From an uncultured Bacteroidales bacterium (lineage in GTDB: Bacteria > Bacteroidota > Bacteroidia > Bacteroidales > Bacteroidaceae): 61,154 nt of DNA. The stretch's first letter is position 1. Every line of letters starts with the position of its first letter. A program made the translations under genes and the position numbers. Positions 7,972 through 16,657 of this stretch are shown one piece after another. The notes beneath the pieces were generated by a model. The model had not been told where the DNA came from. It searched no databases and saw only the letters and a program-made list of their open reading frames with translations. Where the stretch lies: the NCBI GenBank assembly GCA_902788865.1, contig CADALZ010000011.1, positions 54,587-115,740 on the forward strand. The letters are read 5' to 3'.

Positions 7972-8379
7972 ACTGTATGGTATCTGCGCCAGCAGTCCGG
8001 CTATCTTCTCCACGGCATCTGTGAGCGGCTTCTTCACCATGGCCATCATGAACGAGTTCATGTTAAGTCCCACGGTGACGCGCATCTTGCACTGGCTGCC
8101 CGTGATGGGGAGCAGCTGCACCCACATGTCGAATGGCAGGGGCGACTGCACCGTGCTATACTTGATGGTCTTGTTAGGCTCCTTCTCCACGAGCTTCAGC
8201 GTGACCATGCCCATAGGACTCTTATAGGAGATGCTGTCCTCGCCAATGACGATGTCCTTCAGCTGGTCTTCTGGGATACGCTCCTTCAGACGGGTGAGGT
8301 TATCCACATTGCTGAGCACGTCGAACACCACGCGCTGTGGAGCCGTTATCTCTTTTTCACTGCTATGAATTTGCTCCAT
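7963..8379 (-). CDS. SRPBCC-fold protein (polyketide cyclase/START-like)
   Basis: 138 residues. The beginning, with EKEITAPQRVVFDVLSNVDNL, is the usual first strand and helix of small SRPBCC/START proteins, and the C-terminal helix (KKPLTDAVEKIAGLLAQI) fits the helix-grip fold. No signal peptide and no catalytic motif are visible, so it probably binds a small hydrophobic ligand in the cytoplasm; function unknown. It sits between pyrE and argH on the minus strand with repeat arrays on both sides. Confidence 0.75.
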   Translation of the reverse strand: MEQIHSSEKEITAPQRVVFDVLSNVDNLTRLKERIPEDQLKDIVIGEDSISYKSPMGMVTLKLVEKEPNKTIKYSTVQSPLPFDMWVQLLPITGSQCKMRVTVGLNMNSFMMAMVKKPLTDAVEKIAGLLAQIPYSKI

Positions 8380-8385
8380 TTTAGT

Positions 8386-8536
8386 ACATTAAACGTTATA
8401 CATTAAACGTTATACATTAAACGTTATACATTATACATTAAACTTTAAGCATTAAACATTAACTATATAGAGCGAAGCCATCTGGATGGGAACGGCGAAG
8501 CCGTAATGTTTAATGTTTAACGTTTAATGTTTAGCG
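8386..8536. repeat. Tandem 14-mer array with inverted arm and GGCGAAGCC core (array 2)
   Basis: Three exact head-to-tail copies of ACATTAAACGTTAT at 8386, 8400 and 8414, degenerating to 8462. An inverted arm of ATGTTTA-type units lies at 8504-8536. Between them are GGATGGGAACGGCGAAGCCG and TAAT (8484-8507). It fills the whole pyrE-SRPBCC gap. Confidence 0.75.
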
Positions 8537-8537
8537 T

Positions 8538-9176
8538 TCAAAGGCTGTCTCCCCAGTGTGCAGGATCCTTGCGCCACTGATTCAGCGTATCTATGTCGCC
8601 CTCTTCGATATAGCCTGTGCGGAGGGCCTCTTCGAGCACCATCTCATAGTTGGTGAGCGTGACGAGCTTCACCTTGGCCTCCTTGAACGCCTTCTCGGCC
8701 ACAGGGAATCCGTAGGTATAGGAAGCTACCATGCCTATCACCTCGCAGCCATCACGACGGATGGCCTCCACAGCCTTAAGGCTGCTGCCGCCCGTAGAGA
8801 CGAGGTCTTCTACCACCACCACCTTCATGCCCGGACGAAGCTCGCCCTCGATGAGGTTTTCCAGACCGTGATCCTTAGGTTTAGAGCGTACATATACGAA
8901 GGGCAGATTCAGGGCGTCGGCCACCATGGCACCCTGGGCAATGGCACCTGTAGCCACGCCAGCGATAGCATCGACTGCGCCAAACTGCTCCATGATGATG
9001 CGCGTGATTTCTGTCTTGACAAAATTGCGCAATGTGGGATAAGAGAGTGTCTTACGGTTGTCGCAATAGAATGGCGACTTCCAACCTGAAGCCCATGTAA
9101 AAGGGTTGTTTGGCTGCAACTTGATAGCCTTAACTTTCAGTAATTTCTCTGCAAAAAGTCTCTCTACGTTTTTCAT
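8538..9176 (-). CDS. pyrE: Orotate phosphoribosyltransferase
   Basis: 212 residues. It joins orotate to PRPP to give OMP in pyrimidine synthesis. The PRPP-binding loop VVVEDLVSTGGSS is at about 120-132, and the GVATGAIAQGAMVADAL segment at about 73-89 and YVRSKPKDHG at 95-104 match the type-I PRTase fold. An upstream -7 box (plus 9245-9252) suggests its own transcript. Confidence 0.96.
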   Translation of the reverse strand: MKNVERLFAEKLLKVKAIKLQPNNPFTWASGWKSPFYCDNRKTLSYPTLRNFVKTEITRIIMEQFGAVDAIAGVATGAIAQGAMVADALNLPFVYVRSKPKDHGLENLIEGELRPGMKVVVVEDLVSTGGSSLKAVEAIRRDGCEVIGMVASYTYGFPVAEKAFKEAKVKLVTLTNYEMVLEEALRTGYIEEGDIDTLNQWRKDPAHWGDSL

Positions 9177-9244
9177 AATTTCTTTATTCGCTTTTTGTTT
9201 AGTTTAAAGAAAGACAAAGACGAGCCTGTCTTTGCTTTTGAGGG

Positions 9245-9252
9245 CAAAGATA
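9245..9252 (-). promoter_or_regulatory. -7 element upstream of pyrE
   Basis: Minus strand TATCTTTG, about 70 bp before the pyrE start. No good -33 box. The leader between contains an AAAGAC/GTCTTT hairpin of uncertain meaning. Confidence 0.5.
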
Positions 9253-9323
9253 ATAAACCCCCGCGAGATAGGAAAGCGTAACGGGGATTTTTTAGCAGTC
9301 TGAACGCAAAAAAAACGTCAAGA

Positions 9324-9830
9324 CTACAAATCTTCCTCGAAGCCTGGCTCCTCTGTGGATGAGAGGTCTATGAACTGACGCAGCTCCTCGAAGCTGTAGC
9401 CTCGGCTCTCGCCATAGTGCAGCAACTTCACCTTGCGCTGATAGCCCGTGATCTCTGGCTTCATGCTGCGCTCCTTCTGCTCCAGCGCCTTGCGCAAGGC
9501 TGCCTTATAGGCTTGCGGGTCAATGGCATCGATGGCTGGTTGATAGACTAAGCGCGAGATGTGCTTCTGCTGCAAGGCTTGTGCCATCTTACGCTTGCCC
9601 CAGCCAGAAAAGCGGAGCTTGTCGTTGACAAAAGCTCGGCAGTAGCGCGCCTCATCGATGAACTGCTCTTCTTCCAGACGCTGCAGGATGCGCTCTATGG
9701 CCTCATCGGGCAACTCCAAACGCTGCAGCTTCTCCTCAATCTCCGAGCGGCAATGCTCGCTCTGAGAGCAGAAGGCAGCCATGCGTTTCAGAGCGTCTTG
9801 CTCTGAAAGGCTTGTTGTAGGTTTTCTCAT
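9324..9830 (-). CDS. recX: Regulatory protein RecX
   Basis: 168 residues, in the family's range. RecX proteins bind RecA filaments and damp RecA activity. The sequence shows the three-helix repeats of the family: EEKLQRLELPDEAIERILQRL, then FIDEARYCRAFVNDKLRFSGWGKRKMAQAL, which is the most recognisable RecX block. The start codon overlaps the prmC stop by ATGA, so the two are coupled. recA itself is not in the window. Confidence 0.88.
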   Translation of the reverse strand: MRKPTTSLSEQDALKRMAAFCSQSEHCRSEIEEKLQRLELPDEAIERILQRLEEEQFIDEARYCRAFVNDKLRFSGWGKRKMAQALQQKHISRLVYQPAIDAIDPQAYKAALRKALEQKERSMKPEITGYQRKVKLLHYGESRGYSFEELRQFIDLSSTEEPGFEEDL

Positions 9831-10663
9831 AATTGTGCTTTTATTACTCTGTCATTATGTGATATATCTTGATAGATAGTCACTTCCTTATAGCCTTGTG
9901 CCTGGAGCAATGCCTTCAGCGAGGCTCCCTGCGAGCGATTGATCTCGAAGTAGAGCCTGCCGCCAGGACGCAGCAGATGCCTGCCCAGCGCTCCGATGCG
10001 ACGATAGAACAGCAGAGGGTCGTCATCGGGCACAAAGAGAGCCAAGGCTGGCTCGTAGTCCACCACATTAGGCTCCATGCTATCACGCTCACGCTCCAGC
10101 ACATAGGGCGGATTGCTCACTATGACATCAAACCTCGCCTCCCCTTCAGGCTCCGCGCTGAGCACATCGAGCAAGCGGAAATCTACCTGAGCTCCCAGCC
10201 GCTGGGCGTTGGCTTGTGCCACCTCTAAGGCTGCGAGCGACACATCCCATGCTTCTACCTGTGCCTGAGGCAGTTCCAATGCCAATGATATGGCTATGCA
10301 CCCGCTGCCAGTGCCTACATCGAGCACGGAGGTACCTGCCCCCGTCTCTGCCAGAATGCGCTCTACCAGCTCTTCTGTCTCTGGGCGTGGAATGAGCACG
10401 TCTGGGGTGACAGAAAAACAGCGGGAAAGGAACAGCGCATAGCCTTGAATGTACTGGATGGGTTCAAAATGTGCCAGTCGCTGAAGAATGCTTTGCAGTT
10501 TTTCTTCCTGATTCTCCGATAATTGTATATCTTTGCAGAGGAAAAAGTCTGTCTGCGGCTGACCCAGTATCTCCGTACAGACGATGCGCGAGAGGGCAGC
10601 TGCCTCACGCGGCTCGTAGTAAGCGCTCAGGGCGCTGCGTATCTGTGACGGATTGGTGGACAT
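9827..10663 (-). CDS. prmC: Release factor glutamine methyltransferase
   Basis: 278 residues from the chosen start MSTNPSQIRS. The longer frame (to 10789) is rejected because it would run into the divergent ribD gene and its extra N-terminus is unlike the family. PrmC methylates the GGQ glutamine of release factors. The SAM loop DVGTGSGCIA is at 115-124 and the catalytic NPPY at 184-187, preceded by a helical N-terminal domain with IPRPETEELV at 91-100. It heads the minus-strand run and overlaps recX by 4 bp. Confidence 0.94.
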   Translation of the reverse strand: MSTNPSQIRSALSAYYEPREAAALSRIVCTEILGQPQTDFFLCKDIQLSENQEEKLQSILQRLAHFEPIQYIQGYALFLSRCFSVTPDVLIPRPETEELVERILAETGAGTSVLDVGTGSGCIAISLALELPQAQVEAWDVSLAALEVAQANAQRLGAQVDFRLLDVLSAEPEGEARFDVIVSNPPYVLERERDSMEPNVVDYEPALALFVPDDDPLLFYRRIGALGRHLLRPGGRLYFEINRSQGASLKALLQAQGYKEVTIYQDISHNDRVIKAQL

Positions 10664-10710
10664 AGTACATTGCTTTTTCCGATGCGAAGATAATGCAAAA
10701 TTTAGAAATA

Positions 10711-11763
10711 ATGAACAGTAGTATAGAAGAAAAATACATGCAGCGCTGCTTGGAGCTGGCCAGGCAGGGCATGAGCGGGGCTGCTCCAAACCCCATGGTA
10801 GGGGCTGTGATAGTGGCCGAGGGGCGCATCATAGGCGAGGGCTATCATGCTAAATGCGGAGAGGCGCATGCCGAGGTGAATGCCGTGAACTCCGTGCGCC
10901 CTGCAGACAGGCCGCTGCTGAAGCAGGCTACCATCTACGTGAGTCTGGAGCCTTGTGCGCACTATGGCAAGACACCGCCCTGTGCCGACCTTATCATCCG
11001 TGAGCAGATACCTCGCATCGTGGTGGGGTGTCAAGACTCGTTCGACAAGGTGGACGGAAAGGGCATCCAGAAGCTGCGCGAGGCTGGGCGTGAGGTCATA
11101 GTGGGGGTGCTGGAGCAGGAGTGCCGCTCTCTGAACAAGGCGTTCTTCACGGTGCAGGAGAAGCATAGGCCATTCATCACCCTGAAATGGGCACAGAGCA
11201 GCGATGGATATATAGACAGAGTGCGCACGGAGGGGGCTCCTGTGCGCTTATCGACAGAGCGCTCGCTCATCGAAGTGCACAAGCTGCGTGCAGAGCATAC
11301 GGCCATCATGGTGGGCAGGCGTACGGCGCTGCTGGACAATCCCACGCTGAACGTGCGCCACTGGACGGGCCGTCAGCCTGTGAGGGTGGTGCTGGATAGG
11401 ATGCTGAGCCTGCCTCCAGAGCTGCACCTCTTCGATGGCAGTCAGCGCACGCTGGTCTTCACTGCCCAGCAGAGGGAGAGCCGCCCCAACGTAGAGTATC
11501 GCACCATAGACTTCGACCATGACTTGCTGCCACAGGTGCTGGGGGTGCTGCAAGAAGAGCAACAGCAATCGCTGCTGGTGGAGGGTGGCAGGGAGCTGCT
11601 GCAGTCGTTTATCGATGCCAACCTGTGGGACGAGGCGCACATAGAATACAGCCCCATCAGCATAGGCGTGGGGGTGCCTGCTCCGCTAATAAGTCTAAAA
11701 AAACCTTATAAAGAAGTCTTAAAATGGGGGCAAAAGTACCATATTATATATAATTTTGTATAA
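10711..11763 (+). CDS. ribD: Bifunctional riboflavin biosynthesis deaminase/reductase
   Basis: 350 residues from MNSSIEEKYM; an in-frame ATG at 10693 would add six residues, but family members usually begin close to EEKYMQRC. N-terminal deaminase: zinc site with HAEV (His53, Glu55) and PCAHYGKTPPC (81-91). The C-terminal reductase spans about 150-350, with LKWAQSSDGYI and LLVEGGRELLQSF. It converts diaminohydroxyribosylaminopyrimidine phosphate to the ribitylamino pyrimidinedione in riboflavin synthesis. Divergent from prmC. Confidence 0.95.
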   Translation: MNSSIEEKYMQRCLELARQGMSGAAPNPMVGAVIVAEGRIIGEGYHAKCGEAHAEVNAVNSVRPADRPLLKQATIYVSLEPCAHYGKTPPCADLIIREQIPRIVVGCQDSFDKVDGKGIQKLREAGREVIVGVLEQECRSLNKAFFTVQEKHRPFITLKWAQSSDGYIDRVRTEGAPVRLSTERSLIEVHKLRAEHTAIMVGRRTALLDNPTLNVRHWTGRQPVRVVLDRMLSLPPELHLFDGSQRTLVFTAQQRESRPNVEYRTIDFDHDLLPQVLGVLQEEQQQSLLVEGGRELLQSFIDANLWDEAHIEYSPISIGVGVPAPLISLKKPYKEVLKWGQKYHIIYNFV

Positions 11764-11801
11764 AACTTGCTCACAAAACGTCCTATAACAAAATACTTTC
11801 T

Positions 11802-11809
11802 TATCTTTG
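11802..11809 (+). promoter_or_regulatory. -7 element for the DUF6242-like lipoprotein gene
   Basis: TATCTTTG 22 bp before the ATG at 11831. It overlaps an in-frame TTG at 11807, which is why that upstream start is rejected. No clear -33 box. Confidence 0.55.
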
Positions 11810-11830
11810 CGGGCGAAAAATATAAATGGA

Positions 11831-13132
11831 ATGAGAAGACGTTTTTTATTTTCTATAGGAAGCTTGATACTGACTATCGCCTTGCTGAGTTCTTGCATCA
11901 AGGGTGAGAACGATGAGGTGGCCTTCAGCATCGATGCCTCTGTGCGTGCTTTCAGCATCGATTCTATCAACGGCGTGAAATATCCGTTCAGTATCGACTT
12001 GCTGAGAAGCAGCATCTATAATAAGGACTCCCTGCCCTACCTATCGGACACGCTGCTGAAGAGCTTCGTGATAGACACGTTCAGCGTCTCTGGAGCTGTG
12101 TTTGCAGCAGATACCATGATGAGTTTCCCTGCCACGGTGGACCTGACGAAGGCTATGAATGGGGCAGATGGCATCATGTTTACCGTCTATGCTGCTGATG
12201 GTAGGACTACACGCAACTACAGACTGGACGTGAGGGTGCACCTGCAGGATCCTGACTCGCTGTCATGGGGGCAGATAGCCAACTTGCCTGAAGACTTCCA
12301 GAAGGCCGACTTGGGCACCTCGCCAAAGGTAGTCAACTTCGGCAAACAACTGCTGATCTTCAGCAGTCTGGACTGCTATCATACCTCTTTAGATAATGCG
12401 GGCAGCTATGCGCTGGAGGCTTCTGCCATCAGCGGTCTACCAACAAGTGTAGATTGGAGCTCGCTGCAGCTATTCGACGATCTTCTCTTCGTGCGCACAG
12501 CAGAGGGCGATGTCTATACCTCGGCAGACGGACAGCTCTGGGGCAAGCATCCCTCACTGAGCGGAGGGGTGAAGACATTGCTGGCTGGCATGTCGCAGCT
12601 GCTGCTGGGCATACAGACGGTGGATGGCACAGACTACTTCTGCCATGCCAAGGCCGATGATCCTACATGGGTACTGGGTACTGCAGTGCCTGCCGACTTC
12701 CCTTCAGCCAACACGCATGTCACTGCACATACCACCTATACAGGTGTGGAGCGCGTCATCCTCACAGGTGATGTGCCTGGGGCAGAAGCACAGGAGGAAG
12801 TGGTGCCTTGGTTCACCTTCAACGGTGAAGAGTGGGCCGCACTGGATACCAAGGAGATGTATTGCCCCTACGTGGGCCACCCTACCATTTTGCAGTATAA
12901 CGACTGGTTCTACCTCTTCGGCAACGGATTCGAGGCCATGTATGAATCGCCCAGCGCACTGACATGGAGCGAGGTGACCTCTAAATTCATGCTGCCTGCA
13001 GCACTGAAAGGCAAGCAGTGCTTCAGCGCCACGGTAGATGCAGACAAGTATATCTGGATAGTGGTGAGTGAGGCTGGCAACAACCAGCTGTGGAGAGGCA
13101 GACTGAACAAATTTGGCTTCAAGCGCCAATAA
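11831..13132 (+). CDS. DUF6242-like surface lipoprotein
   Basis: 433 residues from MRRRFLFSIG. A lipoprotein signal with LLSSC puts the lipid on Cys22. The N-terminal part (FSIDSINGVKYPFSID, IYNKDSLPYLSD) and the later repeated SWxxL / tryptophan-rich stretches resemble the Bacteroidales DUF6242 family, whose C-terminal half looks like a beta-propeller. Function unknown; envelope-located. It lies between ribD and uppS, just upstream of the outer-membrane assembly genes, so a link to the envelope is plausible but only inferred. Confidence 0.75.
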   Translation: MRRRFLFSIGSLILTIALLSSCIKGENDEVAFSIDASVRAFSIDSINGVKYPFSIDLLRSSIYNKDSLPYLSDTLLKSFVIDTFSVSGAVFAADTMMSFPATVDLTKAMNGADGIMFTVYAADGRTTRNYRLDVRVHLQDPDSLSWGQIANLPEDFQKADLGTSPKVVNFGKQLLIFSSLDCYHTSLDNAGSYALEASAISGLPTSVDWSSLQLFDDLLFVRTAEGDVYTSADGQLWGKHPSLSGGVKTLLAGMSQLLLGIQTVDGTDYFCHAKADDPTWVLGTAVPADFPSANTHVTAHTTYTGVERVILTGDVPGAEAQEEVVPWFTFNGEEWAALDTKEMYCPYVGHPTILQYNDWFYLFGNGFEAMYESPSALTWSEVTSKFMLPAALKGKQCFSATVDADKYIWIVVSEAGNNQLWRGRLNKFGFKRQ

Positions 13133-13153
13133 CATGAAAGCGAAAAAGAAATT

Positions 13154-13900
13154 ATGGAAGATACATTGACCTTCGACCCTCAGCATATTCCTGCTCACAT
13201 TGCCATCATCATGGATGGCAATGGACGCTGGGCTAAGCAGCAGGGACAGGCGCGCAGCTTCGGACACCAAGCAGGGGCACAGACCGTGCACACCATTGCA
13301 GAAGAAGCCGCACGCTTAGGGGTGAAGTATCTCACCTTATATACTTTCTCTACGGAGAACTGGAACAGACCTGAGGAGGAAATCACAGCCCTGATGAACC
13401 TGTTGTTCGACCAGATTGAGGAGGAGACCTTCATGAAGAACAACATCAGGTTTCGCATCATAGGCCAAGAGGAGCGACTGCCCGTCAAGGTGCAGGAGCG
13501 ACTGAACCAGTGCATAGCACGCACAGCTGCCAATACGGGCATGACCATGGTGCTGGCACTGAGCTACTCCTCACGCTGGGAGCTCACGGAGGCTGCACGC
13601 CAGATAGCACAGGAGGTGAAAGCGGGCAAGCTGGAGGTGGATAGCATACAGGCTGAAACCATAGAGGCGCACCTGACTACCAACTTCATGCCCGACCCCG
13701 ACTTGCTGATACGCACAGGTGGGGAGGTGAGGATGAGCAACTACCTGCTATGGCAATGTGCCTACTCGGAGCTGTACTTCTGTGACACCTTCTGGCCCGA
13801 CTTTGACGAGCAGGAGCTGCACAAGGCCATAGCGCACTACCAGCAGAGAGAACGTCGCTTTGGCAAGACCAGCGAGCAGGTGAAGAGTGATAGAGTTTAG
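13154..13900 (+). CDS. uppS: Isoprenyl transferase (undecaprenyl diphosphate synthase type)
   Basis: 248 residues. It makes long-chain cis-polyprenyl diphosphate, the carrier lipid for peptidoglycan and O-antigen. The conserved DGNGRW is at 21-26 with the catalytic Asp21, [13 protein letters not shown] at about 61-73, and the C-terminal [10 protein letters not shown] plus [12 protein letters not shown] block. It immediately precedes bamA, the usual order in Bacteroidetes. Confidence 0.96.
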   Translation: MEDTLTFDPQHIPAHIAIIMDGNGRWAKQQGQARSFGHQAGAQTVHTIAEEAARLGVKYLTLYTFSTENWNRPEEEITALMNLLFDQIEEETFMKNNIRFRIIGQEERLPVKVQERLNQCIARTAANTGMTMVLALSYSSRWELTEAARQIAQEVKAGKLEVDSIQAETIEAHLTTNFMPDPDLLIRTGGEVRMSNYLLWQCAYSELYFCDTFWPDFDEQELHKAIAHYQQRERRFGKTSEQVKSDRV

Positions 13901-13960
13901 GGTTTAGGGTTTAGAGTTTAGAGATTTTTTGCATTTTTGCATTTTTGCATTTTTGAATAA
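13899..13960. repeat. Short tandem repeats between uppS and bamA
   Basis: A run of TTTAGGG/TTTAGAG 7-mers (about four copies) is followed by four copies of the 8-mer TTTTTGCA. Both are perfect or nearly so. They fill the gap and contain an in-frame TTG at 13929 that should not be taken as the bamA start. Confidence 0.7.
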
Positions 13961-13967
13961 TATAAAG

Positions 13968-16634
13968 ATGAGATATCGATTACTCAGAATATTGATAGCA
14001 CTGATGGGCGTGATGAGCTACGCTCCTGCCCTCTTTGCGCAGACACCTACTGAGCCAGACGGTGGGGAGACACCTGTGGTTCTTTATAATGCACAACCTA
14101 AGAAGTATGCCATCGCTGGCATCAGGGTCGAAGGGGCTGATTCGTATGAAGACAACGTCATACTGAGCATCTCTGGCTTGGCCGTGGGGCAGACAGTGAC
14201 CATCCCTGGCGATGACATCACAGATGCAGCTAAGCGCTACTGGAGGCATGGACTCTTCTCTGATGTGCGCATAGAGGAAGACAAGGTGACGGCAGACAGC
14301 GTGTGGCTTTCCATCCACCTGCAGCTGCGTCCGCGTGCTTCTGAGATAAGGTTCGTTGGTGCCAAGAAGTCGGAACGTGATGAGCTGGAGACGCGCATCG
14401 GCATGATCAAGGGCGGACAGGTGACGCCAAACACCATAGACCGTGCCACCACTCTGATAAAGCGCTACTACGACGAGAAGGGCTTCAAGAATGCGGAGGT
14501 GGAAGTGCTGCAGATAGACGACCCTAACAATGAGAACCAGGTCATCGTAGAGGTGAACATCGATAAGAAGGAAAAGATCAAGGTGAACCAAATCACCTTC
14601 GAGGGCAACCAAGCCATCACGGCCAAGAAGCTGAAGCGTGTGATGAAGAAGACCAACGAGAAGAATAAGCTGGTGAATATCTTCCGTACCAAGAAGTTCA
14701 CGGATGAGAACTTCGAGGCTGATAAGCAGCTCATCATCGACAAGTACAACGAGCTGGGCTATCGTGATGCCGTGATTGTGGAAGATAGCGTGTCGCCTTT
14801 CGACGAGGGATCTGTGAACGTGTATATTCACGTGGATGAAGGTCAGAAATACTACCTGCGCAATATAACGTGGGTGGGAAACACCGTCTATCCTACGGCT
14901 CAGCTGGAAAACCTGCTGCGCATGAAGAAGGGCGATGTGTATAACCAGAAGTTGCTCGATGAGCGACTGGTGAGCGACGATGATGCTATTGGCAACCTTT
15001 ATTATAATAACGGCTATCTGTTCTACTCCCTAGACCCTGTGGAGGTGAACATAGATAATGATTCCATCGACCTTGAGATGCGTATCGTGGAAGGTCAGCA
15101 GGCCACCATCAACAAGATCATCATCAGTGGTAACGACCGCGTGTATGAGAATGTGGTGCGTCGTGACCTGTATGTGCGTCCAGGCGACCTCTTCAATCGT
15201 GAGGAGCTCATCAACACCATGCGCCGACTGATGCAGATGGGACACTTCGACCCTGAGCAGATTCAGCCCAACCCTGTGCCACATCCTGAAGACGGCACGG
15301 TGGATATAGAGCTGCCACTTGTGTCTAAAGCCAACGACCAGATAGAGCTCTCTGCCGGTTGGGGACAGACGGGTGTGATAGGACGTATGAGTCTGAAGTT
15401 CACCAACTTCTCCATGGCCAACCTGCTGCACCCTGGCAAGAATCACCGAGGCATCATGCCACAAGGCGACGGTCAGACTCTCACGCTGAGTGCACAGACC
15501 AATGCGAAGTATTACCAGTCATATAGCATCTCGTTTGCAGATCCATGGTTCGGAGGCAAGCGCCCTAACACCCTACAGCTCTCTGCCTACTACTCTGTGC
15601 AGACAGACATCAGTAGCCGCTACTACAGCAGTCCTATGATAAACAACATGATGAACAGCTATATGTATGGTGGCATGTACGGAGGTATGTATGGTGGCTA
15701 TGGCATGTACAACAGCGGCCTCTACAACATGGAGAACTACTACGACCCTGATAAATATGTGAAGATGTTAGGTATCTCTGCCATGTTTGGCAAGCGCCTC
15801 ACTTGGCCAGACGACTACTTCCAGGCTTCTGCAGAGCTCTCTTACCAGCGCTACATGCTGAGTGAGTGGCAATACTTCCCTGTGACAGATGGCAACTGCA
15901 ACAACCTGAGCCTGAACTTCACCATAGGTCGTTACAACACAGACAGCCAGATCTATCCTCGCTCTGGCTCTGAGTTCTCTTTCTCTGCAGAATTCACCCC
16001 ACCTTTCTCTCTGTGGAACGGGGTGGACTACAGCAAATACAACCAGAACAACCAAGACGACGTGAACCGCATGCACAAGTGGGTGGAATACCATAAGTGG
16101 AAGTTCAAGTCCAAGATGTTCATCCCACTGCTCGACCCCTATACCGTGCAGCGCACTCCTGTGCTCATGGCAAGAGCCGACTTCGGACTGATAGGCCACT
16201 ACAACAAATATAAGAAAACCCCGTTCGGAACTTTCGACGTGGGTGGTGATGGTATGACGGGCTACTCTTACTACGCAACAGAAAACATCGCTCTGCGTGG
16301 CTATGAGAACAGCTCACTGACTTACAGTAGTAGAGGTGGCAATAACGCTGGCTATGCCTACACCCGCATGGTGCTGGAGCTGCGCTACCCTCTGATGCTG
16401 GAGACCTCAACGAGTATCTATGCACTGGCCTTCCTCGAAGGTGGTAACGCATGGCACGAGGTGAGCGACTTCAATCCCTTCGACCTGAAACGATCTGCAG
16501 GCATCGGTGTGCGCATCTTCCTGCCTATGATCGGTATGATGGGTATCGACTGGGCTTACGGATTTGACAAAGTTAATGGTACCAGAGAGTATGGAGGCAG
16601 CAACTTCCACTTCATGCTGGGCCAAGAGTTTTAA
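13968..16634 (+). CDS. bamA: Outer membrane protein assembly factor BamA
   Basis: 888 residues from MRYRLLRILIAL, with a signal peptide ending near LFAQ. It inserts beta-barrel proteins into the outer membrane. Five POTRA-like repeats occupy about residues 45-450 (IAGIRVEGADSYEDNVIL marks the first), followed by a 16-strand Omp85 barrel; the region with GRGG-like turns and the C-terminus ending in GQEF fit the family, the last residue being Phe as expected for the beta-signal. A Met/Tyr/Gly-rich insertion (about 555-590, containing three MYGG units) sits in the barrel domain, probably in a loop. It is followed directly by skp genes. Confidence 0.96.
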   Translation: MRYRLLRILIALMGVMSYAPALFAQTPTEPDGGETPVVLYNAQPKKYAIAGIRVEGADSYEDNVILSISGLAVGQTVTIPGDDITDAAKRYWRHGLFSDVRIEEDKVTADSVWLSIHLQLRPRASEIRFVGAKKSERDELETRIGMIKGGQVTPNTIDRATTLIKRYYDEKGFKNAEVEVLQIDDPNNENQVIVEVNIDKKEKIKVNQITFEGNQAITAKKLKRVMKKTNEKNKLVNIFRTKKFTDENFEADKQLIIDKYNELGYRDAVIVEDSVSPFDEGSVNVYIHVDEGQKYYLRNITWVGNTVYPTAQLENLLRMKKGDVYNQKLLDERLVSDDDAIGNLYYNNGYLFYSLDPVEVNIDNDSIDLEMRIVEGQQATINKIIISGNDRVYENVVRRDLYVRPGDLFNREELINTMRRLMQMGHFDPEQIQPNPVPHPEDGTVDIELPLVSKANDQIELSAGWGQTGVIGRMSLKFTNFSMANLLHPGKNHRGIMPQGDGQTLTLSAQTNAKYYQSYSISFADPWFGGKRPNTLQLSAYYSVQTDISSRYYSSPMINNMMNSYMYGGMYGGMYGGYGMYNSGLYNMENYYDPDKYVKMLGISAMFGKRLTWPDDYFQASAELSYQRYMLSEWQYFPVTDGNCNNLSLNFTIGRYNTDSQIYPRSGSEFSFSAEFTPPFSLWNGVDYSKYNQNNQDDVNRMHKWVEYHKWKFKSKMFIPLLDPYTVQRTPVLMARADFGLIGHYNKYKKTPFGTFDVGGDGMTGYSYYATENIALRGYENSSLTYSSRGGNNAGYAYTRMVLELRYPLMLETSTSIYALAFLEGGNAWHEVSDFNPFDLKRSAGIGVRIFLPMIGMMGIDWAYGFDKVNGTREYGGSNFHFMLGQEF

Positions 16635-16657
16635 TAACGCTAAATCGAGAGAAAGAC

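Noticed and set aside
8386-8462. CRISPR array
   Set aside because: The units are 14-bp tandem copies without unique spacers, and no cas genes are present. The three 22-bp-phased arrays also lack CRISPR-length repeats and spacers.
11807-11830. Upstream TTG start for the DUF6242-like lipoprotein
   Set aside because: The TTG is inside the TATCTTTG promoter box; the ATG at 11831 directly precedes the lipoprotein signal.
13929-13967. Upstream TTG start for bamA
   Set aside because: It lies inside the TTTTTGCA tandem repeat; the ATG at 13968 begins a good signal peptide.
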